Assembly: GCF_035046505.1 (NCBI RefSeq)
Contig: NC_089830.1
Span: 16,296,315 to 16,360,314 of the forward strand
Direction of reading: 5' to 3'
From: Tiliqua scincoides
Taxonomy: Eukaryota; Chordata; Lepidosauria; Squamata; Scincidae
Length of the DNA stretch: 64,000 nucleotides
In this document: positions 36,264 through 46,309 of the stretch, piece by piece
How the letters are laid out: every line of letters starts with the position of its first letter
Numbering within the stretch: the stretch's first letter is position 1
Position numbers and translations under genes: made by a program
The notes under the pieces: generated by a model
What the model saw: the letters and a program-made list of their open reading frames with translations, nothing else
The model's database searches: none
What the model was told of the DNA's origin: nothing

Positions 36264-36647
36264 CCTTTGAAGATAGACCATTCTTATGGGTCAAGTTCTC
36301 TGAGACTGCGGTCCTACAAACACTTACCTGAGATTGAGCCTCACAGAAACTCACTTTTGAGTGAGCTGCCACAAGACTGTTGTACAAAGTCAGCCTTTTT
36401 CATGGTTCCTTTCAACTGAGAAAAAGCAGTACAGTTTGGAAGTGTCTTAAACTTGGTTTAAAAAAGTGCACTGAAACCCCTACTTCTTTTCTTATAGAAC
36501 ATCTCCTTAGCCACACTAGTAGAGAATTTCTGCATTTTCAAGTACTCAGGTAATTACTGTATGTTTAAATAAATACCGTCTTCCTGCCCCAGCAGAGACA
36601 TCAGGCTTCGGCATGGTTCTTGACACAGGCATGGCTCTTTGGATGGT

Positions 36648-36742
36648 AAGGCTGCAATTCTAGCCACTTACCTGGGAGCAAGCTCCACTGATTATAATGC
36701 AACTTACTTCTGAGTAGACATGCTTAGGCTTGGGCCCTGAGG
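36648..36742. mobile_element. Short palindromic MITE (~95 bp)
   Basis: GGCTGCAATTCTAGCC, then CTTACCTGGGAGCAAGCTCC, then ACTTACTTCTGAGTAGACAT. The same short element recurs at 2708-2795, 49187-49257 and 50000-50090 and is also embedded in several hAT copies. Confidence 0.7.
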
Positions 36743-37338
36743 CTTCACCAACCTGAGTTAGAACTCTGCGGGTTGGAATTTGACTCAAAATAAGACCTAT
36801 TGAGACAGACTCCTCTTGAGTCCAGGGCTCAATTTGGGTGAAATACTGGGGAAAAGCAACAAAATGACAACGCAACACAAGAGAGGAGCTTTGCAACATG
36901 CCTTATTTTTCCCCCTTTGTCTCTAGAATTAAAAGCTTCATCTTAGAAAATTAAAAGGCCTGGAAAGGATCTTATGATGTCCGGCAATGATTTCTGCAAC
37001 AACAACAAAAAGGAGAAGTAGATACCAACTTTGTTGTGGGGTAAAGTACAGGGAAGTTGAGAAATGAGAAAGTCACTCTATTGAGATTCACCTTTGCCTG
37101 GGTATGCTAGGACACATACCTGTCCTTGCTGCGCACATCCTAAATGCAGTACCTGCTTAACCCACCCCATCCAACCAGATCTTCATCAGGTAGCCAAGGC
37201 TTTGAGCTAGGCGTAAGCAAGTATCACAAGCAAAGCCTACCCACCAAGAAACACATACAGGACCAAGACAGGTGTCAGGGCTGGTGGGAGGAAGAGCAAG
37301 GGGAAGAAAAATGGGAAGGGAAAGATTTGTTTTTTTAC

Positions 37339-37629
37339 CGGTAGTCTTCCTGTGGAAGCAGAACGCATTGTTTTGACTTCAGGTCCATGGGGAGTGGCGT
37401 AGAGGCAGCTGCCCCTAGGCAATGGGGCGACCACAGCTGTCTGGGGATACACCTGAGCGAAATAGGTAGTTGGGAGCACCCGCATGGGAGGGCTGCCAAG
37501 GTTGGAGGTCACAAGGTCTGCAGAACTCATCACAGGCATGATTTTCTTTTGCTGCTGCTGCGGAGGAGCCAAAGGAAGTGGGGGTGCTCTTCCAGGACCC
37601 GAAGGCCCAACCTTGGGGATTCTCAGCAT
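37339..37629 (-). CDS. E2F2: E2F2 exon 1, coding part with start codon
   Basis: This holds 97 codons from an ATG in a good context (GCCATGC) at 37629-37627 to the donor CCG|GTAAAA at 37338. The product begins MLRIPKVGP and has a Pro/Gln-rich stretch (PPLPLAPPQQQQ). It then carries the E2F2-like landmarks KIMPVMSSADL, YPQTA, CLYATPHGPE and TGRLP, which mirror the mammalian VPAMSPTEL, YPQTA, CLDATPHGPE and AGRLP. It ends in phase 0 and exon 2 begins in phase 0 with AKRK, giving GRLPAKRKLDLE at the junction as in mammals. The start was chosen because the first residues ML match the mammalian start and the upstream frame has only a TTG. The three exons together give 184 residues of an expected ~430. 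Confidence 0.95.
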
Positions 37630-38001
37630 GGCCAAGCTCTCCTCTTCAGTAGCCCCAAAGCTGCCCCAATCTTAAAAGGAAGAGTCAGGAAGGAGGCAGA
37701 GAAGAGCCTGAAAGTCAAAGGAGAATTCTTTGCAAGGCCTTGGAGAGGTGGTGGAATAGGACTGCTCTTAGCCATTGAAAACAGCCATTGGCCCCCAATG
37801 CAACTCCAAAAAAACAAAATGATCCAACTTTCCTTTTTTGTTTTACACTTCAGTTTGGGCCTGGCTCAAACAGCCCCTTCCAGCTAAGCAAGTTCTCACA
37901 GTCTTTTTTCTGGAAAGGGGAGCCATAGGATGGCCAAGCAACTCCCCCTAACCTCACCCCTCAAGCTGGGGAACAATTGCCTTTCAAAGGGAAAAGATAC
38001 A

Positions 38002-38383
38002 TAAACATATATTGCAAAACTGGCTTGCAGAAGAAGCCTTAAAAGAAGTACCCCCCCTTTGCAAGTTGCTCTTGGGGGGGGCACCAAGGGAAAAATGTAT
38101 ATATATATATATATATCAATTGCAAACCAGACTCACAGAAGAAACCTTATAAACAGCCAAGTTGCTTTTGGGAGGGGGCACCAAGGAAAAAATGTATATA
38201 TAAAAAATGCATATATATATACATATATATAGCAAAACAGGCACCCTTCTCTTTGTAAGTTGCTATTGGGGGGGGGCACCAAGGGCAAAATTATATATAT
38301 AAATTGCAAAACAGGCTTGCAGAAGAAGACTTACAAGAAGCCCACACCCTCTTTGCAAGCTGCTGTTGGGGGGGCACAAGGAG
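38002..38383. repeat. Four-copy degenerate tandem repeat upstream of the E2F2 ATG
   Basis: Four tandem copies start near 38002, 38118, 38231 and 38301 (70-115 bp each). They share ATTGCAAAACAGGCTTGCAG, AAGAAGCCTTA, TTGCAAGTTGCT, a G-run followed by CACCAAGG, and an AT dinucleotide tract. Copies 2-4 vary mainly in the length of the TA tract. The array lies between the likely promoter and the ATG, so it may be part of the 5' UTR or a 5' intron. Confidence 0.8.
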
Positions 38384-38389
38384 GGGAGA

Positions 38390-39075
38390 GTTCGGCTCCA
38401 AAGGCTTGGCACGTCCCTTCCTCTCCTCCCCCCAAGCAAAGGCAGCCCAGCTTTTGTGGCGGGGGGGGGGGAGCTGCAAGACAAAAGCCCGGGTGCGTTT
38501 TGCAAAACGGATCTTTGCAGGAAAAAAAGCCTGGCTGGGGGGCCCCTCGCTCTGACTCCTTGTCTCGAGATCCCAGGGCTGGAAGGGTTCGAAGAGCCAC
38601 CCGGGGAGGGCTTGCGCACCCGGCCCGGGCCCTACATCTTCTCCGCGCCCAGGCGCCTCTCCTGGGGGTCTTCAGCCGGCAATATAGGCCCCCTCGTCTC
38701 CTTGGGTCTCCCGGCTAGGCTGCTGCAAGGATCCAGGGCGCTGCCAGAGGCGACCAGAGCAAGGATGGATCCGGATTGCGGGCAATGGCTGCCCGGCCCT
38801 TTCTCTTTCCGTTCCTCCTCTGCGCTGCCTCTTTTTTTTTTTTTTAAGCGCCAAACTACGTGCCGCGAAATTCGGATCTCCCGCGGAAAACCCCGCGCTC
38901 TGATTGGCTGGCGCAACACCAAGCCCTGCCCCGCCTACCGGATTTGATACATTTTAGCAAGCGAGACCGGAGGTTCTGCTCTTAAAGGGGAAGCACTGGC
39001 AGGCGCCCGATTGCCCTGCGGCTGCAATGGGCTGTCCAGCCTTCTCCCGCCGCCCCCTCCCTGCCCAGGGTGAGC
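38390..39075 (-). promoter_or_regulatory. E2F2: Probable E2F2 promoter / CpG-rich region
   Basis: This GC- and CpG-rich block lies 0.8-1.4 kb upstream of the E2F2 ATG, in contrast to the AT-rich, CpG-poor surroundings. It contains GCGCCAAA at 38848-38855 (TTTGGCGC on the gene's strand, a perfect E2F site), CCGCGAAA at 38863-38870 (TTTCGCGG, near-consensus) and ATTGG at 38903-38907 (a CCAAT box on the gene's strand). A T-tract adjoins at 38831-38845. The transcription start is not resolved. The 5' UTR may be long or contain an intron. Confidence 0.7.
38848..38870 (-). promoter_or_regulatory. Paired E2F-type binding sites
   Basis: Two E2F-like sites lie 15 bp apart (start to start): TTTGGCGC and TTTCGCGG read on the minus strand. 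Positive autoregulation by E2F is established for mammalian E2F1 and E2F2 promoters. Its use here is inferred from motif match and position only. Confidence 0.6.
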
Positions 39076-39082
39076 GGGCGTG

Positions 39083-39560
39083 GCTATGCAAATCTACCCG
39101 CTTGAAAGAAGCAATTCCAAAGGGTTGAGTTGGAATGGGAGCCCAGGTGTACCCAGTAGAGTATCTGCGCTCCAAGTCCAGGTGGGAGCCCATGTCTACC
39201 CACCCAGCAAACCTTAACCACGGAAGCCAGGGGTGTATTCAGGGGGGGATCCATGGGTGCGTGCCCCCCCAACTGTCACACCAGCATGGAAAGGCACCCA
39301 CCGGATGCCAAGCAGCCTAAACACAGGCAGGAGCCCAGGTCTACCTGCTTGGAAGAGGCGGCTCCAGAGTGTTGAGTTGGAATGGGAGCCCAGGTTTACC
39401 CAGCAGGTAGATCTGGGCTCCAAGTCCAGGTGGGAGCCTGTGTCTATCCGCCCTGCAAACCTCAGCCACAGAGGCAAAAAGTTCAACCTGGTTGACCAGG
39501 GCTTTGGAATTAAGGTAGTGCGCATGCCCCCCCCAACACAAACACTGGATCTGCCCCACT
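39083..39560. repeat. Two-copy tandem duplication upstream of the E2F2 promoter
   Basis: A unit of about 237 bp occurs twice. Both copies carry GTTGAGTTGGAATGGGAGCC, CTCCAAGTCCAGGTGGGAGC and, further on, GCATGCCCCCCCC or GCGTGCCCCCCC. Identity is roughly 80% by eye. I do not recognise the unit as a known mobile element. Confidence 0.75.
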
Positions 39561-39886
39561 TAGGGGTAAGGTAACCCACAAGCAGGGATGAACTGAGATG
39601 CTCTACACATAATGTGCTGGGGTTTTTTTGGAGGAGGGGGGACAGTCCTGCTTTGCCTGAAAGCACAAACCCATTAAAGCAGGAACTCGGAAGTGAGCAA
39701 CTTAGTAGATGGCAAACAAAGGCTGGGGGTATAGGCAATGCTCACCAGGAGTTGTATGGGGGGTGGGGGAGGTTTAGAAAAGTCCCCCCTGGAAATGGAG
39801 GTGGGGGGAGCTCATTGTTCCTTCTTTCCCTGATGACCCCAGAGTTGTCCCCCCACCCATAAGAAACACCTTGGAACCCAATACAA

Positions 39887-40212
39887 GACTGAGCATCCCT
39901 GATCCAGACTACTTAGGATGGGAAGGTGTCTGGATTTTGGATTTGTCTGGATTTCAGAATCATTGCATAAATCTAATGAGAACTGCTTCCTCTCGCTCTT
40001 TTCACTGTTACCCATACAGGTGTTTGTCTTCTGGCTTCTTGGACATTTTTCAACAATGTCTGTACAGGTATACACACCACAATAGAACTCACAGCCTGTA
40101 CCTGCCCTGTAGGTGGGAATGAGCACAAGACCTTCTAGTGTTTACCCTACAGAAAGATTTTTTTTTTTAAAAAAGGGCAAAAGTGTCTGGATTTTGGATA
40201 AGGGGTAATTAC
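39887..40212. mobile_element. Tigger-like repeat, copy 2
   Basis: GAGCATCCCTGATCCAGACT at the left and TTTTGGATAAGGGGTAATT at the right form inverted ends. The interior is alignable with 3840-4138. Confidence 0.65.
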
Positions 40213-40242
40213 CTGCGAGTGATTCCACTTGTTGCTTGGATA

Positions 40243-40270
40243 TGTGTGTGTGTGTGTGTGTGTGTGTGTT
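40243..40270. repeat. (TG)n microsatellite
   Basis: About 12 TG units. Confidence 0.95.
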
Positions 40271-40375
40271 TGGCTGTTGTAGGTGCTTACCATTAATTCA
40301 TAACTAGCCTCAATTTGGAGAGTTCAGAGGGAAGGCTTACTTCTTCGAGGGCTAAAGTTTTGAGGTCTTTTACAT

Positions 40376-40792
40376 CAGGGGTCTTCAACATTTTTATGTG
40401 CCACAACCCCAATAAATAAGTAAATAAATAACGTATGAGACTGGGGACCCACTATTGATCCTGCCCCCTTCGCAGGACCCTATCCACCCACTTCCCACCC
40501 TTGTTATGCCTGCCCAGCACTGTTCACAAAATATTCTTATTAGAGAGAGAACAGAAAAAATTACCATGAAGTCACCTGGCACTAGCAAAAGCTATTTAGT
40601 GCTAAGAACCTGAGTAGGACCGGGACACCGTTTCCTAGTACCTGAAGGGGTACACCAGATGCCTCCCCCTTTACCTCGTGGTGCTCAAGCCCAGTGTTTT
40701 TCAACCTTTTTCATTCCCATAAGTTGCCGCAACCCTTCAATGGAGGCTTCGCAACCCCATTGGAGTAATGACTCCAAGGTTGAAGAACACTG
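40376..40792. mobile_element. hAT element
   Basis: It runs from CAGGGGTCTTCAACATTTTT to CAAGGTTGAAGAACACTG, with perfect duplications TTTTACAT (40368-40375, 40793-40800). The last ~105 bp resembles a miniature copy with its own CAGTGTTTTTCAACC start. Confidence 0.88.
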
Positions 40793-41033
40793 TTTTACAT
40801 GTTTTCCTGATCTGAATAGATTCTGTACACAGCAGTGCAAATAAGAGCCCTGTTGGATCAAGCCAAAGACCTTCCTAGTCCAGCTTCCTAAATGACATTG
40901 CCATCATGTAAACAGTGATAGACTATTTTTCCATAAATCTGTTCAATCCTCTTTTAAAGGCATTTGGTCTAGTGCCATCACAACATCCTGAGTCAAGGAG
41001 TTCCACAGATTAATTATGCTGAATACAAGCATA

Positions 41034-41400
41034 CAGTCATTATCTGCTAGTGTTAGGTTCCTGGAAAACTAATTGCACATGCCCAATCTCGTCTGATCTC
41101 AGAAGCTAAGCAGGGTCAGACCTGGTTAGTACTTGGATGGGAGACCGCCTGGGAATACCGAGTGCTGTAGGCTTATACAATAGTCTTTCAAGACTGAAGG
41201 TTGCCAACCAAGTGGATACCAAATTAGCAGATACTGAATCATTGAGCCTATGGGGAAAATGGGGTTAGGTTTCAGGGGACCCTCTTCATCATACCAATAC
41301 CAATGCCATTTGATGTGACACCAGCACCAGCAGATAACGAGAACAGAGTCGCAGATAACGAGAGATAGGTGACAATTCTGCCCCTCTCAGGTAAGGGATA
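41034..41400. mobile_element. Tigger-like element in CR1
   Basis: The left end CAGTCATTATCTGCTAG next to TA and the interior TGGATACCAAATTAGCAGAT match the 10983-12716 family. The right end is unclear near 41400. Confidence 0.6.
41072..41218 (+). mobile_element. 5S rRNA-derived SINE, copy 1
   Basis: The head carries the 5S internal promoter: CCCAATCTCGTCTGATCTCA, GAAGCTAAGCAGGGTC (box A region), TGGATGGGAGACCGCCTGGG (box C) and ACCGAGTGCTGTAGGCTT. It then switches to a LINE tail CTTTCAAGACTGAAGGTTGC. It is not a functional 5S gene: the 5' ~20 bases differ and the 3' end is fused to the tail. Confidence 0.9.
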
Positions 41401-41668
41401 CAATGTGGCCTTACCACCTATTTGTTTAATGGTTTAATATTGACTGTCTTATTCTCATTCCTTTATAATGATCCCAAGCATGGAATTGGCCTTCTTCACA
41501 GCTGCTGTTTGCTGGGTTGACACTTTCATTGAGTTGTCCAACATCACCCCAAGCTACCAACCACAACCATTGCTCCTGATCTACCACAGATAGCTCAGAA
41601 TCCATCAGTGTATATGAGAAATTTTAATTTCTTGCCCCAATTGCATCTCTTTACACTTACTTAACTTT

Positions 41669-42257
41669 GGGCACAATCCTATCCTGCGCTGGAACAGGCA
41701 AGCCAGGAGGCTTGTGCTGTATCCAGCACAGGACAGTGGCCAGAAGCAGCTCCGTCAGAGGTAAGGGGAAACATCTCCCCTTACCTCCGTGTAAGGGCTG
41801 CTGGTCCCTATGGGTCTCCTCAGATTTACGCCACCTCTGGAGGTGGCACAATTCCGAGGAGAATGCAGCGACTTGAAGCCGCTCCATTCTCCCCAGGAAC
41901 AGGGAGAACGGGATAACTGCCAGATCCCAACCCTGCCACCTGCTGCCCGCCTGCCTGCCTGCCCCCGGGGGCCGCCCACCGCCTGCCCTACCCCACCCAG
42001 GAACGCCCCCCTCCTGCCTCCCTCCCACTTCCCCCACACCTAACTTTTCCTCTTGCTTTGGTCCAGCCGGGCCGACACAAGACTCAGCGAGGAAGCACCA
42101 CGGAGGCTGCATTCAGCTTCCGTGTGTCAGCACATCTGGATGCGTTGACACAGCTTCCTCATAAGGAGGTGCAAATGTGCCTTATGGCACGTTTACGACC
42201 CTCCTGGGCCAGCGCAAGGGACTTGCGTCGGCCCAAGGTTCCGTTTGGATTGTGCCC
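41669..42257. mobile_element. Harbinger-like MITE, family A
   Basis: The ends GGGCACAATCCTATCC and (inverted) GGGCACAATCC are flanked by TTT on both sides, a 3-bp duplication typical of PIF/Harbinger. It is inserted in the old CR1. Confidence 0.75.
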
Positions 42258-42511
42258 TTTGAAGCACACCTGCCAATTTGCAGCCCATTCCCCAATTTAG
42301 AGAGATCCTTCTGGAGTTCCTTGCAATGCATTCAAGATTTGACTATCCAGAAAACTTTAGTGTCGTCCTCAGACTTGGCCACCTCACTGCTTATCCCTTA
42401 TTCCACATCATTTATGAACAAATTGAAAAACACCAGTTCCAAGACTGATCCTTGGAGCATGCTGCTTTTCACTTCTCTGTTGTGAACATTGCCCATTTAT
42501 ACCCATTCTCT

Positions 42512-42981
42512 GGGTGCAATCCTAACCTGCAGTTGCGCTGGTAGAACGACAGAAGTGCTGGCGCAACTGTAGGTATGCCGGCGGAGCGGCAGCATAACCA
42601 TCCGGCACACCACAGGTGCCAGCACAAACACTCTCCCGGGCGATGGGCCAACGCAACTCGGGAGAAGCGCTGCGCCGACGCAGGAAGCCCGGCGCAAGGA
42701 CCGTTCCAAGAGGCATGCTGGGGGCATGCTGGGGGCTGGAGGCATGCTGGGGGTGTGCCAAGGGTGTGCCGCAGAGCAGAGCAGCAGAGCCGTATCCAAA
42801 CCCCTGTTCCCCAGTCAGACACATCCCCCAGATGCCGACGGTCGCTGCGCCAACGACGGAGGTGGCACAGATTCGAGGAGACCCATAGGGGTCCATGCAA
42901 GGGCCTACAGCGGGGAAAACACTCAGCTGCCACAGACTGGCTCAGCCACTGCCCTGGCCAGACAAGGTTAGGATATGGCCC
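42512..42981. mobile_element. Harbinger-like MITE or left end of a larger element
   Basis: The ends GGGTGCAATCCTAACC and (inverted) GGGCCATATCCTAACC are present. Internal GGAGGTGGCACAGATTCGAG and GAGACCCATAGGGG match inverted family A sequence. The same left end could instead pair with GTTAGGACTGTGCCCC at 47388-47403, which would make one element of about 4.9 kb. I cannot decide between them. Confidence 0.55.
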
Positions 42982-43079
42982 AACTCTGGCAACCCATCCC
43001 AATGCACCTGCCTCCCCATAAAAGCCCCACCCTAGGGCCTACACTCCCTCAGAGAACAGGGTGTGTTGCCTGGGGCTAT

Positions 43080-43430
43080 GGGGGGGGCTTAAGTGGTGGG
43101 GTGCACTCCTTGCACACACAAACACAAACACCCCACCCAGGAACTAGGTGCTAACCACACCATGTTTGTCTGTCTGTTCAGTCCTTCTGTCTTTGCAGGT
43201 TTGCTCCAACAGATCCTCCAGCCAGGTAAGGGGGGGGGGGAGATGGGACTTAGGTGGTGGGGAGCACTCCTTGCACACAAATCCCTCCCAGCAAGGCACT
43301 GGGAGTGGGCTTGCAAACAGATCAGATGCTGACTGACCAGGCTACTCACCATGTCTGTCTGTCTGTTCAGTTCTTCTCTCTTTGCAGGTTTGCTCCAACA
43401 GACCCTCCAGCCAGGTAAGCGGAGGGGTGG
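43080..43430 (+). repeat. Tandem duplication carrying an exon-like 27-mer
   Basis: Two copies (about 160-190 bp) both contain GGTGGGG, GCACTCCTTGCACACA, TGTCTGTCTGTTCAGT, CTTTGCAGGTTTGCTCCAAC and CCTCCAGCCAGGTAAG. Each therefore has an acceptor-like TTTGCAG and donor-like CAGGTAAG around a short segment (43199-43225 and 43388-43414). Confidence 0.65.
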
Positions 43431-43915
43431 GCAGGGGGTACTGCAATCCTGTGCCACACAGCAGCAATCTGGGAGGGGGGGGTGCATCCAGGCCTGGCTG
43501 CTGCTGCCCCCCATGGACAGCAGGCAGGTGGGGTTGCAGCTGGCCCTGTTCCCAATCCCCCACCTCCACAGTGTCCCAAACCCAGCCCAGCAACTGCTGG
43601 CTGTGAGCAGGTGCCTCCTATTCCCCATCAGGGCTAACCAAGGGAGCCTGATGCGGCACACCAACCCCAGAGTAAGATGGGACCTGCCCTGGAGGACAGT
43701 CTACAAGGGCTGACAGGTGAGTATAGTGTGGCTGCCCTGACTGCAGGCTCCTCTGTTGCTGCTGCCTGCTGTCTCATTCTCCCTGCAGGCTGCTGTCCCA
43801 CCGGGAAGGATCCTGCCAGGCTGCCAGAGACCTCCAGGTGCAAGTTTCCATTGAACCCTGTGGCCACAGGTCCAATCTAGTTTGGACAAGCACACCACAC
43901 ACAGTCTCCACGAGG

Positions 43916-45164
43916 CAGTGGCGTCACTAGGGTTCGCGTCACCCAGTGCGGGATGCCAGTGCATCACCTGCCATGCAGTGGGCGGGGCAACACCCCAAAT
44001 GGTGGGCGTGGTGATGTGCCATCACTCCACCCCCACTGTTGTTTTGTCTGTACCTTTTGACAGAACAAAGATAGAACACATTCTGCCTGAAATTACACAT
44101 TGATTGAGATGTAACATGATGGTATTATTCTTCCAAATTAGGATTTTAGTGATTTTGGTCACTACTGGTGTCACACACGCCCCCAGGTGTCAACTTACTA
44201 ATATCTTATTGCAGCAGTTCTCAAACTTTTAGCACTGGGACCCACTTTTTAGAATGACAATCTGTCCAAGACCCACCAGAAGTGATGTCATGGTGGAAGT
44301 GACATCATCAGGCAAATTAAAATAAATAAGTATAAATAATTAAAGTGAAACAAATAATTAAATAAGCAGAAGCCAGCCCTGATCCACCAAGTGAATCTCC
44401 TCTGTAGCCTGCCTGCAATAACACCCCCCCCCTCTCCAAAACCAGTAAGGTTTTCAGCCCTACCCAGTGCCCAGTTCAATTGAAGAACTTCTGTTTAAAC
44501 CAGAACACTGTCAGGATCCACCTGGCTTTGCAAGTCTCAAAGAAGTTCACCTTATCAGCTGAAGCCTCTGTTTTGATGGGGAGGGGAGGCTGCCTTCTGG
44601 AGCATTTGTTGAGCTGCAGGTACATAGGATCAGGACCATTCTGGTAGCCTTGCACTCTCCTTCACCTGATCTTTCACACCAACCAAGGCATGTTTGCTTA
44701 CTCGCGAGTAGACGCGACCATGAAGGCTTAGTTCTGCTTTCCATAGGGTTCAGTACATTCATCTGCTTGGAGGGAGGGACTTCCTTCTCAGGTGTTTTTG
44801 GGGGCTGCATTCACTGGATCAGGACCATTCTGGTGTTGTTGGATTCCTCTCAGCCTGCACTTTCCGAAGGACTAAAGCACGTCTGCCTACTCATGAGTAA
44901 ACATGCGATACAGCTCGGTTTCACTTTCCATAGCGATCCATGCATTTTTTGTTCTCCAGTTTTTTGGCCCTAACTTTTGACAGAAATGAGATATTTCACT
45001 CTGGTTTTTTGCATTGCATTCCGCTTGACATTTCACATCCAACGGTCTATAATATGATGCGGTTACTCCTAACCACCGCAATTTTAGTATGTCACCCCCC
45101 CAGTGCGCAACACCCTCTGTGCATGTCACCCCGTGCGGTCCGCACCCCCCTAGCGACACCACTG
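43916..45164. mobile_element. hAT element, CAGTGGCG class, 1.25 kb
   Basis: The ends CAGTGGCGTCACTAGGG and CCCCTAGCGACACCACTG are flanked by CCACGAGG and CCACAAGC (6 of 8). No transposase is recognisable. Inside are a hAT terminal fragment (44212-44545) and a ~188 bp tandem duplication (ATCAGGACCATTCTGGT at 44629 and 44817). Confidence 0.85.
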
Positions 45165-45225
45165 CCACAAGCACACAGTCCTACTTGAAATAAAGTGATT
45201 AACACAGCTCCACAAGCCCAGCCCC

Positions 45226-46188
45226 ATGTCTGCGCACCCCAACACCGATCCCAAGGGGGTGCCATGGATGGGAGCTGCAAGGCCTGGCCATACATGGGCC
45301 CGTTTAGCCCAAGGGAGGCTAGCTCCACCCACCAATCAAGTGCCCTGGTTAGGGGGGCTGGGGCTGCCTTTGTGGCGGGGGAAGGCTGGTCACATGCCCG
45401 GGCAAGGGCTGTCGTGCCGCCCCGTCATGCTGGGTTGCAACACTCCACTCGCGTGCCGGCAACGACAGGCGACCATGGAGCGACCGTGGCACGCCCTTCG
45501 CCCCTTGGCACGCGATGACATCATCATTGCGTGCCAAAGGGATACTCTGGTGGAAAATGGCTGGGCTGGCCTGACACACCACAGGGCCTGGTCCCTGGAG
45601 GCTGCTGGAGCGCTTATCCGTACTGTCTCCAGGAGCCCCCATCTCCCTACCCTGATGGTCAGCACCATGGTCCCCAACAGGGCAGCGTGGCAGGAGAGTT
45701 GGCATGCCATGGGCCTGTATGGTGCCAATTGCACAGTAGGCCAGTTTCGGGGCAAGTGGAAGGCCCTGAAGTCCGAGTTTTACTCAGAGCTGGCCTACCG
45801 GGCCCAACATGGCTGGTCCAGCCCACCTCAGCATCAGGGCCATCGGGCCATGCAGCCTCCCCCCAGCTGGGCACCAGTGGAATGGGCACAGCTGCCACTG
45901 AGCTGCCACGCACCCCTTCGTCCCCATCATCAGGTATCACCACGGGCTCTGGGCTGCACTGCATGGGTGCGGAGGGTGGTGCCAGGGTATGCTGGCATGC
46001 CCTCTGACTCCTCCATTCCTGAACGGCAGATGCCTCCTCCCCCCAGGGGCATGTGGAGAACCCTGCCCTCATGCAGGTGGACTGGCCATGGCTGCTGGAC
46101 ATCCCCATCATCACAGCTGAAGCAGGCGCTGTCGCCCAGGCAGCAGAGAGCAGCATTTCCCAGGCAGAGGAGGGCATTGTTGCCCTAG
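45226..46188 (+). CDS. Myb/SANT-like reading frame (Harbinger-associated type), probably decayed
   Basis: The 320-codon frame contains a Myb/SANT-like trihelix at about residues 120-195: AWSLEAAGALIRTV, PNRAAWQESWHAMGLYG, then TVGQFRGKWKALKSEFYSEL. Such domains (the QCRxKWKxLK class) occur in the second protein of PIF/Harbinger transposons and in host genes derived from them. After residue ~200 composition changes, and a Pro/Ser-rich sequence looks more natural in another frame, suggesting a frameshift or splice. A compatible C-terminal piece (SREGHITLLGSLERLG, VDLLGAVRENNRLLLMIHEG) follows at 46310-46540 and ends in TGA. No DDE transposase is seen nearby. The start is uncertain because the first ~100 residues lack support. 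Confidence 0.45.
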   Translation: MSAHPNTDPKGVPWMGAARPGHTWARLAQGRLAPPTNQVPWLGGLGLPLWRGKAGHMPGQGLSCRPVMLGCNTPLACRQRQATMERPWHALRPLARDDIIIACQRDTLVENGWAGLTHHRAWSLEAAGALIRTVSRSPHLPTLMVSTMVPNRAAWQESWHAMGLYGANCTVGQFRGKWKALKSEFYSELAYRAQHGWSSPPQHQGHRAMQPPPSWAPVEWAQLPLSCHAPLRPHHQVSPRALGCTAWVRRVVPGYAGMPSDSSIPERQMPPPPRGMWRTLPSCRWTGHGCWTSPSSQLKQALSPRQQRAAFPRQRRALLP

Positions 46189-46309
46189 ATCCTGCTGACA
46201 GGGCAGCGGAGGGCACAGCTGCAGATCCTGCCCTCCCCCCTAGGGAGCGTGACATCCGTCCCTGGCCCCGGGCCAGCCCAGCCTGTGCCCAGGACAGTGA
46301 TGGGCATGT

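Larger units (their letters stand above)
6275..37338 (-). other. E2F2: E2F2 intron 1 (about 31 kb)
   Basis: This is a large first intron bounded by CCG|GTAAAA and TTTCTAG|GCT. It is dominated by transposon insertions. Stretches with no feature I can support are 8000-9000, 9360-10160, 12720-13560, 13935-14970, 18530-21160, 23460-24510, 25410-26265, 28380-29800, 32680-33780 and 34620-35880. Open frames in them are short and unlike known proteins. Regulatory elements may be present but cannot be recognised by eye. Confidence 0.88.
40845..42511 (-). mobile_element. Old CR1 LINE split by later insertions
   Basis: Three minus-strand CR1 blocks lie in order: 40845-41024 (3' end region), 41405-41668 (RT C-terminal side) and 42258-42511 (RT core, complement of the NLFINDL/FADD region). 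A Tigger-like element with a 5S SINE and a family A MITE separate them, and another MITE follows at 42512. Confidence 0.75.

Noticed and set aside
38260-38947. Long frames on both strands across the CpG-rich block
   Set aside because: High GC reduces stops. Position and motifs fit a promoter better than a protein gene.
41090-41174. Looks like a 5S rRNA gene
   Set aside because: The 5' end diverges from 5S, the 3' end runs straight into a LINE tail and four other copies share that fusion, so it is a SINE.
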